The translations under genes were made by a program, and so were the position numbers. Below are positions 1 through 4,099 of a DNA stretch of 5,640 nt, piece after piece. Positions within the stretch are counted from its first letter, which is position 1; every line of letters begins with the position of its first letter. Under the pieces are notes generated by a model that ran no database searches, was not told the origin of the DNA, and saw nothing but the letters and a program-made list of their open reading frames with translations. Origin of the DNA: a bacterium (GTDB taxonomy: Bacteria; Vulcanimicrobiota; Xenobia; RGZZ01); the NCBI GenBank assembly GCA_021782195.1, contig JAJXVI010000192.1:1-5640 (forward strand). The letters run 5' to 3'.

Positions 1-17
1 ACCGGGCCCGGCCTGAG

Positions 18-482
18 ATGCTCGCTCAATATCAGATGGAGCTCATCCTTTCGCCGAAAGACTGGATACAAGAGGTTCTCGGAGGTTGCGGGTGGACGTT
101 CTCTGCCGTGACACCCGTACACCTGATCCTCCCGGGGGAGCACGGCCGTTACAGGACGACGTTGCGGTACATCAGCACGCAGTGTGCGGTCGTGAAGGTG
201 GGCCACCTCGCGTCTGAAAAAGGCTCTGCAGCAACAGGAATCCTGCGCGTGGGAACCTCGTTGCAACTGTGGCTTGATGACACTCACCGCACCGACGCGA
301 CCATCGCAAGCATTGATCGTCGGCCCGGCTGCGACACCCTCCTGACCGCCCGATTCAAAAAAACCGAGGCCGCGTGGACGGCGTTGCTCGTCGCGTTCCT
401 CGCTCGGCTTTTCACCCGTGGCCGCGCATCCACCGCCGGGGAGGCATCAGCCGGTCCCCTCACCGGAGGGCCACCCTCCTGA
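18..482 (+). CDS. Small hypothetical protein, possible degenerate PilZ-like domain
   Basis: The product is 154 residues if the ATG at 18 is used. No clear Shine-Dalgarno sequence precedes it and the frame stays open to the left edge of the window, so the true start may lie upstream. I do not recognise the protein with confidence. Residues about 43-135 have the outline of a PilZ beta-barrel: a basic start (GRYRTTLRY), then G-x-L-x-x-G-x-x-L-x-L-W-L, an A-x-I strand, a gapped RF strand, and a C-terminal helix W-x-x-L-L-V-A-F-L. The diagnostic PilZ D/NxSxxG motif is missing and the RxxxR motif is not convincing, so cyclic-di-GMP binding should not be assumed. The last 20 or so residues are low complexity (Gly, Ala, Ser, Pro). 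It has no signal peptide and is probably cytosolic. It converges on the solute-binding-protein gene with 48 bp between stop codons. The alternative is a spurious ORF, since only length and fold outline support it. Confidence 0.5.
   Translation: MLAQYQMELILSPKDWIQEVLGGCGWTFSAVTPVHLILPGEHGRYRTTLRYISTQCAVVKVGHLASEKGSAATGILRVGTSLQLWLDDTHRTDATIASIDRRPGCDTLLTARFKKTEAAWTALLVAFLARLFTRGRASTAGEASAGPLTGGPPS
465..479. terminator. Terminator-like hairpin between convergent genes
   Basis: A perfect 6-bp G+C-rich stem (GGAGGG / CCCTCC) with a 3-nt loop ends one base before the stop codon of the 18-482 gene. An alternative outer pairing CACCGG (461-466) with CCGGTG (487-492) exists. Neither strand has a T-run after the stem, so this is not a canonical intrinsic terminator. 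Its position between two converging genes fits a bidirectional stop, but that is inference. Confidence 0.3.
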
Positions 483-530
483 TCTGCCGGTGAAGAGACC
501 AGGGGCAACGCAAGCCTCTCGACCGCGCCT

Positions 531-1841
531 CTAGTGTGAACTGTCGCCAAGAATCTTCCTGATCAGGTCGTTGGACATGGATACGGCCTGGTTGAGCGCC
601 TCCTGAACAGTCACACGACGACTGATCGCAGCAAACATGGCATCGTCGATAATGCCACGAATCGATTCCCACGCGCTGACCTTCGGCTGTACACAACCGT
701 TGTTCAAAATGTTGAGCGCAGCAGCGCGGTATTGTGCGTTCCTGGCAAGCCAGTCCTGGTAGGCAGTGCTCTTTATCGCGCTCTCGCGAATCGGCAGATA
801 GCCGGTCTTGAGCGCCCACAATACGGTTGCTTCACGTGAACTGAGGAAGCGAATGAACTTCCAGCCGGCCGCCTGCCGTTGCGGAGTCGTCTTGAAGAGC
901 GCCAGGTTCGTTCCGGCAAACTGTACTCGCGGGCTCCGGCCGGGCGCCGTTGGCATCGGAGCCATTCCAAGCTTGAACGGCACTTTGTGCGAGAGGTACG
1001 AATACACGGCGGTCGAGTAGATGTACATGCCCGCCTTGCCGTTTACAAACGGCGCCATGGGATTGAAACTGGGAAGGGCGCTGTGGTCTACGTTGATGAG
1101 GTCGACCCAGTACTGAAGGGCTGCAACACCCAGTGGACTGTTGAAGACGGCGCGCGTACCGCTCACGAAGTCGCCACCCCACGAGTACATATAGTGCCCG
1201 AGAACGTCAACATTCGGGGTCAGCGACACGCCAAAGATACCGCGACCAGGATCCGCCAGCGTTCGAGCGGCGTTGCGAAATTCGTCCCAGGTGCTGGGAA
1301 CCGCCACACCACGCGAGGCCAGCATGTCGGCATTGTAGTAGAGGACGTAGATGCTTTTGTTGAAGGGAAGCGTCCAGATCTTGCCGTCGTAGCTGACAGC
1401 CTTCCTGAACACGGGCACAATATCCGCCGCGTCAGCCGGCGAAAAGCGTGGAGACCGATTGAAATAGTCTTGAACGGGTACGACGTAGCCATAGTCAATC
1501 AGTTGCGTCGTCCAGTTTTCATAGACCTGAGCCACGTCTGGAGGATGATGGGTTGCCAGACCCTCAAGCAGTCCACGATAGAGCGCACTGTAGTCGTTCC
1601 CCCACTGCGGGTTGCTGCTTCCGACGAACTTGAGGTCCACGTGGTACTGCGGGTTCTCCCTCTCGAACTGGTTGGCAAGTTCTTGAAGAACCGCAGCATT
1701 GACACCCCGCATGGCATGCCAGAAGACGATTGTCGTTTTCGGTGTCGCGGCGGCCGGACTCGCGCCGAGCACAATGGAGAAAATCATGACAAGCAGCGCG
1801 CCAGTGAGGGCACCGACCAGGATCCGCTTGGTCACAGACAT
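531..1841 (-). CDS. Extracellular solute-binding protein, UgpB/MalE type (ABC sugar or glycerol-phosphate transporter)
   Basis: The 436-residue product is a typical length for family 1 ABC solute-binding proteins, which capture a substrate outside the membrane and deliver it to a two-permease importer. A basic N-terminus (SVTKR), a hydrophobic core (residues 7-26) and an AAA site near residue 32 form a type I signal peptide; there is no lipobox cysteine. The mature protein opens with IVFWHAM, followed by PPDVAQVYE (100-108), LPFNKSIYVLYYN (158-170), STWDEF (183-188), WGGDF (221-225), KTGYLPI (345-351) and a C-terminal EALNQAVSMSNDLI helix. These match the E. coli UgpB pattern best, so glycerol-3-phosphate, glycerophosphodiesters or an oligosaccharide are possible substrates; which one cannot be read here. 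I chose the ATG at 1841 because it starts the signal peptide and follows AAAGGA, 12 nt away; in-frame starts at 1871 and 1925 lack a good ribosome site. No permease or ATPase gene is adjacent. Confidence 0.93.
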   Translation of the reverse strand: MSVTKRILVGALTGALLVMIFSIVLGASPAAATPKTTIVFWHAMRGVNAAVLQELANQFERENPQYHVDLKFVGSSNPQWGNDYSALYRGLLEGLATHHPPDVAQVYENWTTQLIDYGYVVPVQDYFNRSPRFSPADAADIVPVFRKAVSYDGKIWTLPFNKSIYVLYYNADMLASRGVAVPSTWDEFRNAARTLADPGRGIFGVSLTPNVDVLGHYMYSWGGDFVSGTRAVFNSPLGVAALQYWVDLINVDHSALPSFNPMAPFVNGKAGMYIYSTAVYSYLSHKVPFKLGMAPMPTAPGRSPRVQFAGTNLALFKTTPQRQAAGWKFIRFLSSREATVLWALKTGYLPIRESAIKSTAYQDWLARNAQYRAAALNILNNGCVQPKVSAWESIRGIIDDAMFAAISRRVTVQEALNQAVSMSNDLIRKILGDSSH

Positions 1842-2146
1842 GGAAACAACAGTTCCTTTCTGTACTGACATGGCAACCCACGCAACGCTTGTAGCGTGCG
1901 TTCGAGGAGCGCGCACATCCGGCACGACTCCACCTGGTCAAGACACCCTGCGTACAAACAGAGTATCGACACTCAAAAGCAATACTGTTACTCCTGCGGC
2001 CGTGACACGTCACCGCAACGGGTGATCGCGGACTTCACGCAAGTTCTCGAGGATTCCTGTACAATCTCACCCACTCCGGTCACCCACACCGGTTACCCAA
2101 GCGGCAACGAGGCATTGCAGGCTGAGCTTCACGTTTCACACATTCC
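1842..2146 (-). promoter_or_regulatory. Upstream region of the solute-binding-protein gene with clustered inverted repeats
   Basis: This 305-bp gap separates two same-direction genes and contains no convincing gene. It holds GAGTaTCGAcACTC (1961-1974, palindromic except one symmetric pair), GTGAC-ac-GTCAC (2002-2013), TCACC-gcaacg-GGTGA (2010-2025, overlapping the previous one), and a 13-bp tandem repeat (2068-2093). Such clusters often mark operators of sugar-responsive regulators, but no known consensus is recognised. I found no promoter here with both good -35 and -10 boxes. A weak candidate on the minus strand is TTGAGT, 16 bp, TACGCA, overlapping the 1961-1974 palindrome. No strong terminator for the upstream gene is visible, so some readthrough is possible. 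Confidence 0.4.
2068..2093. repeat. 13-bp tandem repeat upstream of the solute-binding-protein gene
   Basis: Two head-to-tail 13-mers, CACCCACTCCGGT (2068-2080) and CACCCACACCGGT (2081-2093), differ at one base; a third, decayed start TACCCAA (2094-2100) follows. They lie about 230 bp upstream of the start codon at 1841 and about 55 bp beyond the stop of the gene at 2147. The arrangement suits a direct-repeat protein-binding site, though slippage is an equal explanation. Confidence 0.55.
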
Positions 2147-3271
2147 CTACAGGTTCATGGTCAGTGGCGACTGGTTCAATGCATGGAGGGCCAAACGCGT
2201 TGGATGTGCGTTCGTAGGAATCTCGAACACGAGATACCCGAAGTTGATGCCATACGGTCTGAGGATCACGAGCCAGAAGTTGCTGAGCCCTTCGATGTAG
2301 TCGTAGGCGTTGTTGTTCTGGTCGAGCAGGGAAAAGCGCCCGGTGTAGATCTGCACCTCATTCGACACGTTCTGCTGCGAAAGGTACACGATGACGAACT
2401 GATAGCCGGGCCGTGGATGGTAATAGTCCTTGATGGTCCCGACGCGCTCGATATTGGTCACGGTCACGGCAAACACGCTGTTTTGCGCAGTCTTCGGCAC
2501 GTAGACGGTACCGGCACCTGGCGTGACACCGGTAATCGGGGGACCGTTCTCGGTGCCCGCTGGTGGCAGGTTGAGCCCGGATGGCATGACGGGCGGTGCA
2601 CTCGGCGGTTGAATCGTCGGACTGTTCACCGGCAACGAGGCCGGCGAGGGTGGATATGCGGAAGGCGAGGGATAGGAGGGTGCCGCTGTCGCGCCCCAGG
2701 GCTGCGTGACCGGTGGAACCGCAGTCGTCGTTACCGAAACCGGATTCACGCCAGCCACCACCGGTGAAGAGGTCACACCCACCGGCGCCGGCACCACCAC
2801 GGTGGGCACCGACGAATAGGAGGGAGTCTGCGCTGGCGTCGGGTTGAGCGGCAATCCGTAGGGTTGAACCGCGTAGGGTTGAACCGGGTTCGAAGCAGCC
2901 ACGCTTGAACGCATGATGCGAATCGCGTGGGCGTGACCGTCCCACTCGACGGTTCCCCCGATGGCCTGCGCCATCGCTTCCACCGGAATCATCAGTGTGC
3001 CACCGTGGTCGAGCGGTGTGGCAGCAATGACCTGGTTGTTCACCTTGATGATGTTCAGACTGCTGTCCCAACCGATGGAAACACCCAGCGCAACAGCCAG
3101 GGAATCGGCGGGAAGATATGCGATACCCTCCCGAATGAGTGGTTGGACCCCAGGGACAACCGCCCCGTTCACGTACACCGAAACAGCTGTTGACTGTGCA
3201 ACCGCCGGTGTGGAGACACCCAGGACGGCAACCATGAGGAGCACAGCGAGAAAGGCTCTATCCCGCATCAT
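2147..3271 (-). CDS. Exported protein: copper amine oxidase N-terminal-like domain, Pro-rich linker, DUF4352
   Basis: The product has 374 residues. Residues 1-25 form a type I signal peptide (MMRDR, hydrophobic core, cleavage after TPAVA). Residues about 29-121 match the copper-amine-oxidase N-terminal-like 'stalk' domain (PF07833 type), with its doubled pattern: VYVNGAVV...IAYLPADSLAVALGVSIGWD, then LMIPVEAMAQAIGGTVEWDG. This domain is non-catalytic and is found in cell-surface and wall-associated proteins. Residues about 122-255 are a Pro/Ser/Thr/Val-rich flexible linker. Residues about 260-374 resemble DUF4352, an Ig-like (telokin-type) domain, with PGYQFVIVYLSQQNVS, FSLLDQNNNAYDY and GYLVFEIP. 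It is probably a periplasmic or surface binding or structural protein; no enzyme active site is seen. The start at 3271 is preceded by GGAGG 9 nt upstream; a GTG at 3379 would add 36 residues before the signal peptide and has no good ribosome site. A strong promoter lies at 3426-3454. Confidence 0.88.
   Translation of the reverse strand: MMRDRAFLAVLLMVAVLGVSTPAVAQSTAVSVYVNGAVVPGVQPLIREGIAYLPADSLAVALGVSIGWDSSLNIIKVNNQVIAATPLDHGGTLMIPVEAMAQAIGGTVEWDGHAHAIRIMRSSVAASNPVQPYAVQPYGLPLNPTPAQTPSYSSVPTVVVPAPVGVTSSPVVAGVNPVSVTTTAVPPVTQPWGATAAPSYPSPSAYPPSPASLPVNSPTIQPPSAPPVMPSGLNLPPAGTENGPPITGVTPGAGTVYVPKTAQNSVFAVTVTNIERVGTIKDYYHPRPGYQFVIVYLSQQNVSNEVQIYTGRFSLLDQNNNAYDYIEGLSNFWLVILRPYGINFGYLVFEIPTNAHPTRLALHALNQSPLTMNL
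2857..2886. repeat. Perfect 15-bp tandem duplication inside the Pro-rich linker
   Basis: CGTAGGGTTGAACCG occurs twice in direct succession (2857-2871 and 2872-2886). On the minus strand it encodes VQPYA followed by VQPYG at about residues 130-139 of the exported stalk protein. Because it is in frame and perfect at the DNA level, it looks like a recent slippage event lengthening the linker. Confidence 0.8.
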
Positions 3272-3419
3272 TCTGGCTTCCCTCCGTACGTAGAAACCGC
3301 CAGTCTCCCAACGGATGCGCGTGGGAACCAGCAACAAAGGCCCGGACGCCGGCGAAATACGCACGACCCGAGAAATCACGGGCCACGTAGGTCATGCGCG
3401 CGCCGGCCCCGGGGGCGAC
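3272..3419 (-). other. Long 5' leader of the stalk/DUF4352 gene
   Basis: If the promoter at 3426-3454 is used, about 148 nt are transcribed before the start codon. The first part is very G+C-rich and self-complementary (CCCCCGGGG near 3407-3415), followed by a small CCCG/CGGG hairpin (3367-3382). The ribosome site GGAGG (3281-3285) is not obviously sequestered. No known riboswitch is recognised; the leader could be regulatory or simply long. Confidence 0.4.
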
Positions 3420-3425
3420 GCCGCG

Positions 3426-3454
3426 ATTCTACACCACGTCCAGTTCGGGGTCAA
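3426..3454 (-). promoter_or_regulatory. Sigma-70-type promoter for the stalk/DUF4352 gene
   Basis: Read on the minus strand, TTGACC (3454-3449) and TAGAAT (3431-3426) each match the -35 and -10 consensus at five of six bases and are separated by exactly 17 bp. Transcription should start near 3419, giving an untranslated leader of about 148 nt before the ATG at 3271. This is the best promoter in the window. Confidence 0.75.
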
Positions 3455-3457
3455 GGA

Positions 3458-3492
3458 GCGGTCGTCCTGCCACCTTCGGGACCGGCGACCGC
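3458..3492. repeat. Inverted repeat next to the -35 box
   Basis: GCGGTCG (3458-3464) pairs perfectly with CGACCGC (3486-3492), and TCC/GGA adds three inner pairs with a 4-nt bulge. It begins three bases upstream of the minus-strand -35 hexamer, a position suited to an activator site or to an insulating hairpin at the end of an upstream minus-strand RNA. There is no T-run on either side. Confidence 0.5.
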
Positions 3493-3548
3493 GCGTCAGA
3501 CGCAGCCCAGGTTGATGCCCACGATCACAACCATTCAATCGATACGCC

Positions 3549-3600
3549 CCCACTCCACCTCCTCTTTGGGTGCGCGCATCCAAAGAGGAGATGGAGTGGG
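3549..3600. repeat. 52-bp near-perfect palindrome
   Basis: The sequence from CCCACTCC to GGAGTGGG is its own reverse complement across all 52 bp except two symmetric pairs: 3558 with 3591, and 3570 with 3579. The arms are 21 bp, then the centre TGCGCGCA is itself palindromic. In a minus-strand RNA the first imperfect pair becomes G-U, so that strand would fold slightly better; the second is G-U only in a plus-strand RNA. A weaker outer extension (GA, CGC with GCG, TC) reaches 3541-3607 across a bulge. No T-run follows on either strand, so it is not a canonical terminator. It could be a dispersed palindromic repeat, a mobile-element end, or the basal hairpin of a structured RNA. Confidence 0.85.
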
Positions 3601-3776
3601 TCGCGTCAAAAGGCCATTGGCCGCAAGGTAACGCCAGTTTCAACCCGCGAGAGAGGGTCCGACGTGAAAGCGAGCCGGCTGTCGGGTCGCCTCTGTTGGT
3701 CTGTTCTGGTGGGAAGAAGATGCTCCCGGGCGCCCACGGGCCAGCGCAACCGGCCGCAAGAGGGGTACCGTAGAGC
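3601..3776 (+). ncRNA. Candidate structured RNA: abutting hairpins, family unknown
   Basis: Three hairpins abut with no spacer. Hairpin I, 3652-3694: AGAGG/CCTCT, then CCGAC/GTCGG, then AGC/GCT with a GTGAA bulge. Hairpin II, 3695-3750: GTTG/CAAC, CTGG/CCAG and TGGG/CCCA. Hairpin III, 3751-3770: CGG/CCG around a GCAA turn. Before them lie GGCC-att-GGCC (3612-3622) and ACCC/GGGT (3643-3658). An ATGCTC/GAGCAT pairing (3720-3725 with 3773-3778) is an alternative. The region sits directly after the 52-bp palindrome. No RNase P, tmRNA, SRP or 6S signature is present. The CAACCCG...GGGT...GAAAGC element loosely recalls HEARO/omega RNA of IscB elements, but no such nuclease gene follows. The strand is chosen because hairpin III covers a possible ribosome site. 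All pairings were found by eye. Confidence 0.35.
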
Positions 3777-3866
3777 ATGACCCTGGGCAGCAGCGTGCGG
3801 CAAAAAGTGAGGGTGGCGGTCTCGCTCAACGTGAGCGAACGGGGTGAGGTGCGTAACTTCGCCTGA
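3777..3866 (+). CDS. Possible 29-residue small protein
   Basis: ATG at 3777 opens 29 codons ending in TGA at 3864. AGAGGGG (3760-3766), about 10 nt upstream, is a possible ribosome site and lies within hairpin III of the proposed structured RNA. The peptide begins MTLGSSVRQKVRVAVSLNVS and ends ERGEVRNFA; it is basic and soluble, with strong G/C preference in third codon positions. I recognise no family. The internal TCGCTCA-acg-TGAGCGA hairpin (3822-3838) could equally mean this is part of the non-coding RNA. It may also be the 5' remnant of a deleted element gene. Confidence 0.25.
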   Translation: MTLGSSVRQKVRVAVSLNVSERGEVRNFA

Positions 3867-3887
3867 TGGCCCACGCGGCAGCCAGAG

Positions 3888-3932
3888 TGCGCTTTCCGCG
3901 CAAAACCGCAGGATGTCCGTACATCCTGCCGG
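3888..3932. repeat. Two consecutive hairpins in the upstream region of the TPR gene
   Basis: TGCGC-tttcc-GCGCA (3888-3902) is followed four bases later by GCAGGATGT-ccgt-ACATCCTGC (3908-3929), a perfect 9-bp stem with a 4-nt loop that extends by CC/GG over one bulged base to 3906-3932. No T-run follows, so this is not a classical terminator. The rest of 3933-4055 shows nothing else I can support. Confidence 0.5.
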
Positions 3933-4055
3933 GGCCGTACGATCATGGTCGAGACCGCTGTCGAAGGACGTAACCATTACACCCGGTGGCCGTCGTGCGC
4001 ACCGAGACTCGCCTGGAACAGGGAGGGTGCTCGAATGCCTGCCGGACACTGTGGT

Positions 4056-4092
4056 TCGGAGCGAAGAGTCGGCTCCGACATCAAGCAAGGAG
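4056..4092 (+). promoter_or_regulatory. Leader hairpin and ribosome site of the TPR gene
   Basis: TCGGAGC (4056-4062) pairs with GCTCCGA (4072-4078) around a 9-nt loop, ending eight bases before the Shine-Dalgarno AAGGAG (4087-4092). AAGGAG is 7 nt from the GTG at 4100, 4 nt from a GTG at 4097 and 13 nt from the ATG at 4106, which favours GTG 4100 as the start. No credible promoter is seen just upstream. Confidence 0.5.
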
Positions 4093-4099
4093 CAACGTG

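Noticed and set aside
879..1868. Open frame of 329 codons on the plus strand opposite the solute-binding-protein gene
   Set aside because: The minus strand encodes an unmistakable solute-binding protein with a signal peptide; the plus-strand product is Arg/His/Val-rich without domain features.
2183..2767. Open frame of 194 codons on the plus strand opposite the stalk/DUF4352 gene
   Set aside because: Its Arg/Trp/Gly-rich product is a typical shadow of Pro-rich coding sequence on the other strand.
3549..3600. Palindrome as a rho-independent terminator
   Set aside because: No T-run follows the stem on either strand, and the stem is longer and more symmetric than usual terminators.
3392..4088. 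Two overlapping minus-strand open frames (3392-3946 and 3606-4088)
   Set aside because: Their products are Arg/Pro/Ser-rich with no domain pattern or ribosome site, and they cross the palindrome and hairpins; they look like accidental frames over non-coding sequence.
3601..4099. RNase P RNA, tmRNA, SRP RNA or a tRNA
   Set aside because: None of the conserved core sequences of these RNAs was found on either strand by reading.
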